Positions 20,567 to 35,513 of a stretch of 64,000 nucleotides of DNA are shown piece after piece. The notes beneath the pieces were generated by a model. It worked only from the letters and a program-made list of their open reading frames with translations, did not search any database and was not told the DNA's origin. How positions within the stretch are numbered: position 1 is the first letter of the stretch; every line of letters starts with the position of its first letter. The translations under genes and the position numbers were made by a program. Source of the stretch: Anthoceros angustus (Eukaryota > Streptophyta > Anthocerotopsida > Anthocerotales > Anthocerotaceae); assembly GCA_010909165.1 (NCBI GenBank), contig MU008151.1, forward strand, positions 434,001 through 498,000. Reading direction: 5' to 3'.

Positions 20567-20947
20567 AACCTTCATGTTATCTCACCTCGTGCAGTCTTCC
20601 GACATCCGAGGTTCCGAGGCACAGGAACGCTACGCGAGCTGCCTCCAGACGTGCAAGTTGTAGATATTAATTTAATAAATATTTACCACAAAAAGATGTT
20701 TCAATTCAAAGACGTGAACAAGTCTGGAAGGCAGGCATAAATTTTACATTGTCACCAAATGCAAATTTGCGGTGACAGTCTTGACACGAACCATGTCCAA
20801 AACTCGGTGAGCTATCGTCATTTTGAGGTGAGGTCTACCGATAAGACAAGTTGCAAAATTGGTGAGAGACTGACTGTACTAGAAGGGCAGCCATCTAGCA
20901 CATCCTCTGAGGTCAGGTAATTTGGCAGAGCTCAAAATCTGGATCTC
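20567..20947. other. Convergent spacer between glucosylceramidase and PSF2
   Basis: No coding motif seen. This holds the two 3' ends. Confidence 0.4.
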
Positions 20948-22162
20948 CTAACGAGGCCTTAAGACTCTCTGTAATCAAGGCAACATGTCGGATTAGAAGG
21001 AAAGGTCAAAGTACAGATGCTATGAAGAATATCTGATGATCAAAATACTCACCCTTGGAACGTTTGCAGCCACAGCAGTTTGGTCGTCATCAGCGTTGTC
21101 AGTAGCGGATATTTCATTGTCCAGCTTGAAGTAAGTGTCCAACGACAACATCGAAAAGGGTCTAATTTGATTCACTTCCATTGCCGAAAGATTTTTCATC
21201 TGCCACAACGAGCCCGCAGTGGCCGATTAGTAGAGAAGGAAAGAAGACCTGCCAAATGACATGGATTTTGATTGAAGTGGCCATCACCCACCATCTTACT
21301 TTCACAGCATGTGTTCTACCAGACAGCTTGGGGAATCCATTGTCAATTTTGTCCCGTCTAACGTTTTGGACGTCCTCAACTTTCGTACGAACCTGCCGAG
21401 GTGGTATTGTTAGCTAAACCAGTGGTGACTCATGTGTGAAGATACCAGTATTGTATGCCTGGGCCATGTGTCTACTGCTCACCTCGAAGGCTCTGTTCTG
21501 CAACTCTGTCTCACTGCAACAAGCATCAGGGTTTAGCATCAGCAAAGCATTGGTGGCTGCACTGCGGCAGAAAGGGTGGAAAACACCACATGACATACTT
21601 GACCAGGACAAGACGTGCCAACTCGATGTAGTGAAATGGGAGAGACTGAAACTCCACCGGTGCTTCCTTTTCGGCATCTAGAGCTTGAGCAAGTTTCTCT
21701 GGCACCAGAGCAGAAGAACATATTCGCTCAATGAGCAGGGCAGAGTGAAAGCAGAGAGAGTTGAGGACACACCTGCAGACATCCAGTCGGGGATTTGAAT
21801 TCTGCATTTCCCACGTTTCTTCAATGCAATGCCGAGCCAAGCAGGAACTTTGATGGGAACCTGAGGAAGAAATGGACCGTAGTCTCCCTGTGGGAACACC
21901 CAACAAGATGTAAAAGATGTTGCGACATTGCAGCCAAATTTGAGGGAAGAACACGCAGGCAGACATACACAGATGAGGCGTAGCGTGTCCATACGGACGT
22001 TGGGCACGATCTCAACATCCTCTCCTTCAGCTAAGAACTCTATCTGCACACAAGGTGAATTTGAGGAACATGCAAGCCTGCCAAAACATTTTGCTGCAAC
22101 TGGATCGCTCGTCCAGGCCGACTTGCCTCAGCAGGTGTGAAAGGGTTGAGCGTGGTGTCCAT
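20948..22162 (-). CDS. PSF2: DNA replication complex GINS subunit PSF2
   Basis: PSF2 is one of four subunits of GINS, part of the CMG replicative helicase in the nucleus. Exons on the minus strand read: MDTTLNPFTPAE (ATG 22162, exon end 22127); IEFLAEGEDVEIVPNVRMDT then LRLIC; GDYGPFLPQVPIKVPAWLGI, ALKKRGKCRIQIPDWMSA; EKLAQALDAEKEAPVEFQSL, PFHYIELARLVLVK; an exon ending ETELQNRAFE; VRTKVEDVQNVRRDKIDNGF then PKLSGRTHAVK; MKNLSAMEVNQIRPFSMLSL, DTYFKLDNEI; and a short basic tail RVLRPR ending at TAG 20948-20950. All family blocks are present and in order. The first intron uses a GC donor (GAG|GCAAGT at 22126) with a normal AG acceptor. The gene converges with the glucosylceramidase gene. Confidence 0.93.
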
Positions 22163-22710
22163 CGCCGTTGCCGCTTCAAGCCTCAGCCGGTGAGCTGCCG
22201 TGCTCGGGACTGTGTACCACCTCGGAACTTACCCAACAGAGTGCTGCTTCAGAGCTGAGCCCAGTGCCTACGGACCCAGCCCTCTCATGTTTCTTGCTCA
22301 CGCACGCTGTGTTCCGTTTGTCACTCGTGATCGCGAATGCTGGGTTTTAACGCTTCTGACTCTGCAAATTTGCAGAGATACAAGTGGAGAAGCCATGAGG
22401 TGCACGACATGTGAAGGAAGGGTCTGTGGGTGAAGGAGCTGAAGTGGTGAAATCGATTAGTAGCAGTGCAAGATGCGAGATGAGATTGCGCGACGTGCTA
22501 TACTGTCTGCCCACCATGGTTGACAATCTCCTTCTTCATGGCCTTGTGCGTGTGCAAGGGAGCATACTGGAGGTCCAAACAAGGCACCAGCAAGGTTCTG
22601 AAATATTGGAGACAGGTGAGTCAAAGTTGAAGCAATTGTTGAACAAGGAGACCAAATAGGACTGTGATGATCGGATCTGCCTTCACTTGAGGCTTGCCAA
22701 GGTAATATTG
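22163..22710. other. Spacer between PSF2 and the PPR pseudogene
   Basis: The part next to 22162 is the PSF2 promoter and leader. I see no protein-like exon in 22.2-22.7 kb beyond short open frames. Confidence 0.4.
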
Positions 22711-24358
22711 ATGGGCACAGATTGTTTTACCGACACTGATGTATTCTTGGGAGCTGGATTCTGCAGTATGGTACTTGTAGAGATGTCTATGGCTGCCTCC
22801 TGCAGGGCCTCGGGTGACAAGTCTGAAATAGAGAACTTATGCAAACAGGGACGGCTTGACGAGGCCCTGCTCTGCCTGGACCAGGAAAGCCCAGTGCCTT
22901 CCCACCAGGCATGCATGAAGAAGGGAGCCCTGGTGGAGACCAAGTGGGTGCATGCTCATTTGGCCAAGCATGGATTTGAGTCCAGCAAATTTTTGGGCGA
23001 GCTTGTGGCGGTAACGTTGGTGAAATGTGGCAGCCTGGCTGATGGGATGAAGCTATTCCGAAGATTGTCAAATCCAACTGCCTTCTACTGGACAGCTATC
23101 ATTTCAGGATACAGCGATGCTGAACTGCATCGAGAGGCTATCTCCTGCTACGAGCAGATGCAACAGGATGATGTGCAGCCAGATAAAATATGCTTTGGGC
23201 AGCTTACTTAAGGCATGCAGCCGGTCAGAGGACTTGGGAGCGGGATTGAAAATTCACGCTGCCATTGTGAGACGGTGTTTGGAATCCGACATGTTTGTTG
23301 GTAGCGCATTGGTCAGTATGTATGCCAAATGCGGGAGCATCAGGAATGCACACAAGGTGTTTGATAGAATGTCCCGCCGCAATGTAGTCTCATGAAATGC
23401 AATGCTCGCAGCATATTCTCAGCAGGGCCAAGCAGAGGAAGCCTTGCAGGTTTATGCTCAGAGCGACTGAAGGTGGAAGTCATCAGATCGGATGTTAGGA
23501 CCTTTGTCAGCATTCTGGAAGCTTGTGGCAGCCTTATAGAAACGGAGAGACGTGAAGACGTTGGTGTGGAGAATGTTAAGGTCAAGTCGTTGCACCTGGG
23601 TAAGGAAATACATGCTGAAGCTGGAAGCCTGGGTTTCGAGACAGACAGATTTGTTGGGAGAGCATTGATTAGTATGTATGCAAAGTGTCGAAGCGTGGTG
23701 GATGCAGAAAATGTGTTCAAAGGGCTTATCTTCACGGAGTGTGGTCTCATGGAATGCAATGCTTGCCGCGTATGCCCAGCAGGACCATGGAGAACAGTGT
23801 TTACAATTGTAAGATGCAAGGTGACGATGTCAAACCAGATGACCGGACCTTTGTCAATGCCCTCCAAGCACGTGGGTCCTTGGCGGACAAGGAGGAAGCC
23901 AAACTAATGAGGGGCTTCAAGGTGGAGTCACTGCAGAAGGGAAAAGATTTTCCTGCTGATGCTGTCGGCAGGGGCTTTCAATCGGACGTCTTTGTTGGCA
24001 GCGCACTGCTTCGTACGTATACAAAATGTGGGAGCATCATGGATGCACAAAAGGTTTTCGATGGACATATGCAGCGAATCTTGAGTCATAGAATGCAATG
24101 CTTGCAGCATATACCAAGCAGGACCAAGGAGAAAATGCCTTGTACATTTATGGGCGGATGATGGAGGAAGGTGTGAGGCCAGATGCTCGAACATTCGTCA
24201 GTGCTCTCCAAGCATGTGGGAGCCTGGCAGTCAAGGAGCAGAGTACAGTTGTGGATGGGGGCAGTGTTAAGGCGGATTCCCTGCACAAGGGGAAACAGAT
24301 ACATGCTGAAGCTGCAAGCATGGTTTTGCAGCAAACGGGTTTGTTGCAAACACGTTGG
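22711..24358 (+). pseudogene. PPR (DYW-class architecture) pseudogene
   Basis: Plant organelle RNA-editing/processing factor family, here broken. PPR units can be followed through all three plus frames: RRLSNPTAFYWTAIISGYSD; after a frame change near 23192, LGSLLKACSRSEDLGAGLKI and LVSMYAKCGSIRNAHKVFDR; a TGA at about 23393 where the family has Trp (NVVS-stop-NAMLAAYSQQGQ); then a third frame with RSDVRTFVSILEACGSLIET and LISMYAKCRSVVDAENVF; another shift, VKPDDRTFVNALQARGSLAD and LLRTYTKCGSIMDAQKVFDG; and a last shift to MLAAYTKQDQGENALYIYGR and GVRPDARTFVSALQACGSLA. At least four lesions exclude a functional product. No C-terminal E/DYW domain is seen; homology fades after about 24360. Confidence 0.88.
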
Positions 24359-25857
24359 TGATTGTGACCATGATCCTTGCAGCATACGCCCATTTCTAGG
24401 ACTCTTTCGTCTTGTTTTTGTTCGTTGACGTAAAGTTTCCAGGGGTTTGCTTCTCGCAAACCATGGCCAAAGAGGTCCTTTCTTCGATGAGTGTTGGTTT
24501 TTGTTATTTTTCGGGGTTTTTTTTCCCGAATTTAGCCAAAACCCTTTAACCTTTTTCAATGGGACACTGCTATGGATGGATGGCTATGTAGGACTAGCAT
24601 CTACAACACAGCGTGGAAATAATGGCTATGAGGTAATTAAACTCTTGTTTGGTTTGCAAATTACTACATAGTTATGGAAGTATTATATGCAACTTCAATT
24701 ATGTGTCGTCAGATAATGCCTAGAGTTGGATAAAGGTGAGATCGATTTCTTAGAGTGCATTTCAGAAATAAGGCTACGCTACAAACACAATCTAACATTA
24801 TTTACCATCTTAAGATATAGAAAAAAAAGATACTAAACTTGGATTCTAGAATTTGTCTACCTTGTACCTTTCCACCATCGGGGCCTTCTCTAAAAGATGC
24901 GCTGGAATCCTTTGTGGGTTTCTAGTCATGAAAATAAATATTCCATGAGGGTATAGTTTTTATTCAATAAATTATATGAATAAATATGATTGTTGGTTCT
25001 CTTGAAGACGGACAATTACCATCCTTCCTAAGAGTTGATCCATAGAATGAACAAGCAGCTCAACAAGGACAATGTACTATTCTTCTTCTACTATTAAAAA
25101 GAGTTTCCTCTTGTCTAGAATAAAATGGAAAGATACGTATTTTTATAAATAATATAATATGTATTTTAAGTGATCGATGGCGAGGTTTTGGTTGAAACGA
25201 GGCATGACACCGCGCCCACGTTAGTAATCAGTGCTTTGTGCGAGGTTCGAAAAATGCACCAAGGTTGCCCGTATATTCCCGTGTGATAGAATCCGCTTTG
25301 GCAGTGCAAATCCCACAGCTGATGTTAGCGGTTGCTATCGGAAACGGGGCAGAGCCACATTCCGCGCCCGATCTCTACTTCAGCTGCTATGGCACCTCGT
25401 TCCGTGTGTGATGGACGGACAGGAGATGGCAGAGGCCCACCATCGTCCTCCCCAGCTATAGCCCATTTCAGTCCCAAGCCTTGTCTTGTCACACCTTTCC
25501 TCGAGCTCCTGGCCGCTTATTTTGTGCTCTCTCGTTCCCTGCTTTCTTGTTTCCTGCTCTCGTCGGTTGAGTTCCTCCGGAGCGTTGTGGCCATGGTCCC
25601 GACGCTCTCAAATCTCATGGCTCCCGGCAGCACTTCCACCAACAGCAGCCTCCTTCTTGCTTCCGGATGCCAGTGTCGCTGCGTCTCCATTCTGTGCACC
25701 GTCGCGGCCTTGGCGGCAGCCGGGCAGCACAGCAGGTTCTGGGCCAGGCCTGGGAAGGTGCCGGGGAGAGTTGTGGGCAGGTGCTGCTGCACCCAGTAGA
25801 GCTGGGTCGTGGGTTGTGGGTTGTGGGTTGTGGGTTGTGGGTTGTCTGTCTGCCGCC
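24359..25857. other. Gene-free interval upstream of WAK-like kinase 2
   Basis: 24.36-24.4 kb has faint PPR remnants (LAAYAHF then stop). 24.65-25.2 kb is AT-rich without coding signal. 25.23-25.85 kb is GC-rich and is the likely promoter/leader of the next gene. Confidence 0.45.
25808..25843 (+). repeat. Heptanucleotide repeat just upstream of WAK-like kinase 2
   Basis: Five near-perfect copies of GTGGGTT lie 15-50 bases before the start codon at 25858, presumably in the 5' leader. Confidence 0.85.
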
Positions 25858-27982
25858 ATGAAGAAGCTGCTCCTGGCCGTGGTGATGGCGGCGGCAATGC
25901 TGCTCCCGGCACGCTCGGGCGGCACCGAGTGCCCTGCCTGCGGGGACATGGATGTCCCGTACCCGCTCAGCACCGGTGCAGGCTGCGGGCTGCCGGGATA
26001 CAACCTGACGTGCGATGCGGAGCGGGGCGTTCTCGTCTTCCCTGCGCTGTCTGGCAACCACGACGTCCTGAGCATCGACTCGGAGTCCCGGCAGCTCATC
26101 GTGCAGCCCGGTAGCATCATCGCGAATACCTGCGTCTCGACTGAGCTCAGCAGCTTCGGCTTCAGCATCGATGAGTCGTCGCAGTTCTTCCTGGGAGACG
26201 GCAACAGCATCCTCATGTTCAATTGCTCGCAGTTTCTCCTGTACTCTCCACTCAACTGCAGTCGGGCAGGGGTTGGCAGCGAGGCCAGCCCCTGCCGCAG
26301 GTTTCTCAATGAGGTGGTAAGGGCTCCGAATCGATTCCGTTTCCCATTTGAGTCCTCCCTCCCGTTCCCCTCAAGTTTTCATTTCGTCTGGTACTGTGAA
26401 TGAGCAGGAGCCCGGAGCACGCACGGGGGGAGCCCTCAAGGCTGCTTGTTCTGCCCCACCAGGCAACATTTGCTGCAAGTACAATCCCGGGGGCCAGCGA
26501 AAAATCAATATGAATTCCACGCAGTGCTCTGCGTACACCAGCGTGGTGAATTTGGACGACAGTGTGAACGCCAGCGCGTGGACATACGGCATGCAGATCA
26601 AATGGAAGTATCGCGGATGTGTCGGGAACTGCAACCACGGCGTTCACGAAACGGCCATCATAGCAGGTGCGATGGAGAGCGTTTTCCTGAATTCATTCTG
26701 ATGGCCGGCAGCATCGCCGAGCAGTATGGGGTAAGTTTGCATGTCCTGATTCTGAGCGTGGCGCTCCCGCAGGCCTGAGCGCGGGGTTCGCGACGGTGAT
26801 GGCGGCGGCGATGATCTTCGCGGTGCTGTACAGGAAGAAGCAGGCGCTGAAGCGAGCGGAATCCCTGCGGATCCGGGAGCTCTCGGACCTGCTGGCGATG
26901 GGCAGCAGCGGGCGATCGGCCAGGGTGTTCTCGGCGCGGGAGATGAAGCGCGCGACGAGCGACTTCGCGGCGGACCGGGTGCTGGGCAGTGGAGGATTCG
27001 GGGACGTGTACCGCGGGATGCTGGACGACGGGACCGTGGTGGCAGTGAAGACGGCCAAGATCGGCAACACCAAGAGCACGGAGCAGGTGATCAACGAGGT
27101 GCGCATCCTGTCGCAGGTGAATCACCGCAACCTGGTGCGTCTCCTGGGCTGCTGCGTGGAGATGAAGCAGCCGCTGCTGGTGTACGAGTACGTGCCCAAC
27201 GGGACTCTGCTGGAGCACCTGAGCGGCGCCCGAGGCAGCGTCCTGGACTGGCTCACCCGCCTGCAGATCGCCCTGCAGACCGCCGAGGCCCTGGCGTACC
27301 TCCATTCCGCGGCCTACCCGCCCATCTACCACCGCGACGTCAAGTCCTCCAACATCCTGCTCGACGACGAGCTCAACGTCAAGGTGTCCGATTTCGGCCT
27401 CTCCCGCCTCGCCTCCCTCGACCTCACCCACGTTTCGACTTGCGCGCAAGGGACCTTGGGCTACCTGGACCCCGAGTACTACAGAAACTACCAGCTCACC
27501 GACAAGAGCGACGTCTACAGGTATGCTGCTGATTTGCCCACACACACAAGTCCCCTTCCTTCCTTCCTTCCTTCCTTCCTCATGGCATTCACTTGTTTGT
27601 CCTTTCTTCTCTTGGCAGCTTTGGGGTTGTGTTATTGGAGTTGGTAACCTCACAGCGAGCGATAGATTTTGCGAGGGATGAGGATGATGTGAATTTGGCC
27701 ATCTTTGCATTCGGGCGTCAAGAAATGGGCCAGCTTTTAGACGTGGCTGATCCTCACCTCAAGGATACCACATGGCCGACCACACTAGACACTATCTTGG
27801 CGACAGCATTGCTTGCGCTAGGCTGCTTGCAGGAGACTAGAGTTGATAGACCTCCCATGAAGGAGGTTGTCGAGGAGTTGCAAGTGATCATAGGAATTGA
27901 GGAGTCCGGTGAAAAAGTGATTCCTCAAAGTATGCACAAGCCCTATTCTTGCGCGGTGTCAAATGTTTCTGATTGTGATTGA
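25858..27982 (+). CDS. WAK-like receptor kinase 2 (GUB_WAK ectodomain, no EGF)
   Basis: Predicted plasma-membrane Ser/Thr receptor kinase. ATG 25858 sits in a good context (GCCGCCATG). Signal peptide LLLAVVMAAAMLLPARSGG; GUB_WAK region CPACGDMDVPYPLSTGAGCG with paired Cys through SPCRRFLNEV, donor near 26317. A second ectodomain exon has GNICCKYNPGGQRK and QCSAYTSVVNLDDS, like the C-terminal WAK-associated region. The third exon starts in the membrane segment (AGFATVMAAAMIFAVLYRKK), then VFSAREMKRATSDFAADRVL. The kinase has GSGGFGDVYRG, VAVKTAK, HRDVKSSNILLD, DFGLSRL and TLGYLDPEYY. A last exon from about 27620 gives FGVVLLELVTSQRAIDF and RPPMKEVVEEL to the stop at 27982. The final intron has a CTTC tetramer run (about 27555-27580). 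No EGF module is seen, unlike kinase 1. Confidence 0.92.
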
Positions 27983-28490
27983 TATTTTCTCCTTCTTTTT
28001 CCTTTTTCTCTTTCCATAATTCAACTGTATGATATTATATTTTTAAATATATAAATTATCTAATCGTTACCTGGTTTTAATATATTAAATCTTTGCGCAC
28101 ATTGACATCTCGCATCAGAGAAATTGATATGCTCGGTAGAAGAAGAAGAGAATTTCACAACAACACGACTTTATCCTTCTGGGCTATTTACTCAATAATT
28201 GAATTACTATGAAAGAAGGTATTACATCTTTTTGTTGCTTGTATTTTTAAATTTTTTTGATGACACAAATCAAATCAACAGAACAAAAGGGTTTCTGAAA
28301 AGCCTTGAGTAGGGTTTTTTCCTCGATTGAGTCTTTCGTCCTAGACTAGCAACGTTAATATTGAATTTTGAATTTAAAACCCTAATAGACTAGCCGGTGT
28401 GAACTGGCTGGGTGGATATATCCTCATCTTCCCCTTTGGAAAGCCCAAAAGCTCACCTCTCTGCTTTGCTCAAGCTCAGCTCAACTATGC
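27983..28490. other. AT-rich intergenic stretch
   Basis: AT-rich, with no coding motif or repeat seen. Confidence 0.4.
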
Positions 28491-28492
28491 GA

Positions 28493-28905
28493 CTACTATT
28501 TTGATGCAAGTACGTCTATCGTCTACTCTATTTGCGATGCATAACGCTTTGTCGGTCGTCTACTACTTTGATGCAAACATGTCTACTCTTGACTGGACTT
28601 GTGATGGGTGAAGCTTCGGTAGGGTCGTCCACTACTTTGATGTAAGTATGTCTACTCTTGCCTGTGTTTGTGATATGGAAAGCTTCGGCTTGGTCCGTTT
28701 GCTATTTTGATGGAAGTATGTCTATTTGCGACTGTATTGTGATGTGCAAAGCTCAAGCTGACCCGTCTACTATTTTCGTAGAAATATGTCAATTTGCGAT
28801 TGTGTTTGTGATGCGTAAGGTTCTGGCAGGCCGTGTCTGCTACTCATATGCTTTCCATGATTCAGTCCACTCATGGAATTATAGTTCGACAAACTTAGAA
28901 CGGGA
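28493..28905 (+). repeat. Minisatellite of ~68-bp units, six diverged copies
   Basis: CTACTATTTTGATGCAAGTA-like blocks begin at 28493, 28560, 28629, 28699 and 28767, with a weaker sixth near 28837 (spacing 67-70). Each is followed by GTCTA and a TTTGTGATG-like block. A further isolated copy (TTTGTGATGTACTATTTTGA) lies at about 29029. Confidence 0.8.
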
Positions 28906-28959
28906 TAGGCTCGGGGCAGAATCCTCAGTAAGGCTAGGTAGGGCGCGGGCCCTACAGGA

Positions 28960-29403
28960 ATGTTTGGAAATGGTATGGTTACTTGCTGTCGTCCTAGGGT
29001 TGGGCATGCGCTCAAATCCTCGGCTCTGTTTGTGATGTACTATTTTGATGCAAGTATGTATCTTGTTGACCTAATTGGGATATTTGGGACAGGCAATTTG
29101 AGGTTATACAATATGGAGGACTGTAAGATCTATAAAATGGAGGATTGTAAGATCTGTTGCATATGTCAATCCCTGTTGCAAAAGTTTAAAACCCTTACAC
29201 TATCATGTCATCATCGGTTCCATAAATCCTGCATCAAGAAGTGGGTAGTCGAACACTCAGGTACTTCATGCCCTCTGTGTAGGGAACCTTTGCATGAGGT
29301 TGTTTTAGAGATATTGCACTCATGCCCTCGTCATTCAAGCCGTCATCGGAACCCTCCTCACCTATGGCGAGAATCTCCTTATGATCCGTCTGCCAAAACC
29401 TAA
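28960..29403 (+). CDS. Small RING-H2 finger protein
   Basis: Probable E3 ubiquitin ligase. The RING has CCICQSLLQKF, LSCHHRFHKSCIKKW and CPLCREP with the expected C-C...C-H-H-C...C-C order (about 29150-29290). The frame is open from an ATG at 28960; an internal ATG at 29113 just before the RING may be the real start. Just before the first Cys there is a tandem duplication (MEDCKIY / MEDCKIC). After the RING the C-terminus is short and basic with many His/Pro. The upstream part of the ORF overlaps a unit of the 68-bp repeat, so a start at 29113 (97 aa) is more believable. It could be a gene fragment, since most RING proteins are longer and no intron is seen. Confidence 0.6.
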   Translation: MFGNGMVTCCRPRVGHALKSSALFVMYYFDASMYLVDLIGIFGTGNLRLYNMEDCKIYKMEDCKICCICQSLLQKFKTLTLSCHHRFHKSCIKKWVVEHSGTSCPLCREPLHEVVLEILHSCPRHSSRHRNPPHLWRESPYDPSAKT

Positions 29404-30064
29404 ATCCGACGTCTCTATGCTCCTAAGCCTGCTAAAAGGTTCTTAATATAATTTAAGGACCAAGTTGGTCAGACATTGATAAATTATTACATCCATTTAG
29501 ACTCTGACTATCATATCTTAGGTGCTTCAAATGTCTTTGAGTACGAAACGTAGGTTCGTCACCTTGTTGTGACCCCGGGTCTCCCCAGGTTGTGTTATGA
29601 TAGGTGGGATTATCCCATCTCTTGTCATGCAATAAAGAGCCTCTGTTTTTCTCGTAGCGGTATATATTTTTGTTAGAATACCGAGGTCCTGTGTTGAAGC
29701 CCCGTAAGGGCGAGGGCCTGTTGCAGAATATTCTCTCGTGGCCGGGGGCTGGGGTTTAGGGTTTTAGGGCACTGAAGTCTGGAACCTTCGGAAATTACGG
29801 TGCACAACCGCGCGGTAAACCGTGCGGAGCACATTGCCTGACATTTCGCTTGCAGTGCGGTGTCCGAACCGTGCGTGAAACCCGGGGTCGGAACTGCGCG
29901 GGCTCCTCCTAACGCCTGCTAGAGGCGCACTAGAATTGTGCCAACGTTCTTCCGCCGTCTGAGCAGCTGGGCCGCCTCCAGATTGCGCGTTGCCGGTTGT
30001 CCGGGAATTGTGCCTCCATTCCGCTGTTCTGCCTAATCGATCCGGTTTCAACAACGTCAGGGAC
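29404..30064. other. Intergenic region upstream of chaperonin 60, with a telo-box
   Basis: Bases 29751-29769 hold TTTAGGG-type units about 300 bp before the chaperonin start. A stretch around 29575-29730 with AATAAA near 29629 has a retrotransposon-LTR look but no confirmed partner. No coding motif otherwise. Confidence 0.4.
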
Positions 30065-33771
<3,707 letters not shown>

Positions 33772-35513
33772 TATCCGCCATTTTGCGGCGCTGTTTTCAC
33801 CTGAGTTCACAATTTTTGACCTGAGCTAGTGACGGCTTTAGAAGAGTTCTCGGGGGCAGAGGACCTGTGATGAGAGTGAGGAGTAAGGAGCAATTTGTCG
33901 GACGAATTACGATTAGGTGGACGCAGTGCGTCACTTAACGTAGAGTAAGGAACGTGCTTACTGCCGAGATGGTTGCCAATAGCGTAGAGGAGGGCGGCGT
34001 ATAGTAAGTCAATTTGGATCCCTGTTTTCTTAGGCACCGAATGTCTCACTCTATGTTAAAGAGCAATGATTTGGAGCTTCTAAATTAAATCCCGTTTCTA
34101 AATTACCCATCATAGATACCATATCTGTTTGGGGCATTCTACGGTCTGCCATAATGTATACCACATACAAAATATTTACGAAGACCAGTCTAGTGGCTTC
34201 GTCGAGTTCTTCTGAGAAGGAAATTGGCACTCATTTCAATAATATGACGTTTAAAAATCGGATCTTATACGGTTAGCCTATCTGACGGAAATCATGTCCT
34301 TAGTGGACTTCAATAAAATTCTTCTTCTTCCATCTTCAATGTTGATACAGTGTACTATGTCGCCACTCGGTGCATGCCTATCTATCAATGCCCTCAATCA
34401 TTCTGAGCACATTCCGAAGGTGGACAACAATGCCAGACTGCAAAGTGCAAGGATAAATCTAAGCTCATCAGGGTATGGCAGCCTGTGAAAGGGAACATGC
34501 CCACCAAAGTCGGCGTATGGGGAAGGGAAGAGCACTGATGCAGATAACCCATATTGTTTTTGCAAAGTTGAGAGTAGGCTATATATATCGTTTTCCAACA
34601 TAGCTTACCAGCTGGGGGAGGTGAGCGCTCTCCTGTAACCCAAGCGGGGGCGACGGGTGACAGTGGATTAGGGTCCGATCGGCTCAGGCCGGGAGCGCTG
34701 TGTAGATGCCGTGCCCGCTCCAAGCCGGGAGGTGAGTGTCTGTCTTCTCCGGAGGGAGAAGGTCGGTTCTCATTAGAGTGGGGGGCACTGCGTGAGGCGG
34801 GCAACCGAGCAGCGAATACCCCCCGCTCTCGGCAGTGGAGGGACAACATGGCAGAATGGCGACCCCGATCATCCTTCCGATCGTCAACCCGCGAACCTGT
34901 CACCCACCCACAAACATTTTTACAACTGTCCAGTGTGAGATCTCTGTCGGGAAAACCTTTGTCTCACTCACACGAATAGACTGCTTCAACCCTTCCTTCA
35001 CCCATGCACCAGCTTTCAGAAGTGCAAACGGCCCTCCGTCCCTTGTTTCATAGAGACCTCCACCGTATTTGGCCAAATTTGACTGAGGGGGAAGAAGGTA
35101 GCGTGGTGTTTTCATTCATGCGTTAGTTTCAGGGTTTTAGCACGATGACACGGGATGTTCATGTTCTTTTGTCACGGTGGCATAAAGCATTCGGAAAGAG
35201 CTCTTTGGACCCAGTAGGTGTGTTATGTATGGTATTTCACCTCCTCGTGGCCTTTTACAGCGAGCGCAGCCAAACCTCCTCTTATCGTTTGTTAATAGAC
35301 GGTGAAAGGCCAGAGGAATCCACAGCAGCTGAGATTATGACAAAATAAACAATGGTATATGCTATACACTGAAGAGGGTTGTTCACCCTGTTCAATCACT
35401 ACACTAAGAAAAATGAAAGATAACTTAAAAGATACACCTACGATCTACATCCTAAAAAACACTACAACATCGACCAGCTCTCTAGCTCAATGGAGCAAGC
35501 TCATTGCCATGTC
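33772..35513. other. Intergenic region between CPN60 and the branching enzyme
   Basis: This holds both 3' regions. 34.39-34.90 kb has a long GC-rich minus-strand open segment rich in Arg, Pro and Ser with no recognisable domain; it could be part of a repeat or an unidentified leader exon. No transposase or reverse-transcriptase motif was seen. Confidence 0.4.

Noticed and set aside
26658-27710. 350-residue minus-strand ORF opposite WAK-like kinase 2
   Set aside because: Long only because the kinase exon is GC-rich; composition is His/Gln/Val-rich antisense and the plus strand encodes every kinase motif.
34394-34903. Arg/Pro/Ser-rich minus-strand ORF of 169 residues
   Set aside because: No domain; ends in AT-rich sequence and could be repeat-derived. 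Evidence too thin for a gene call.
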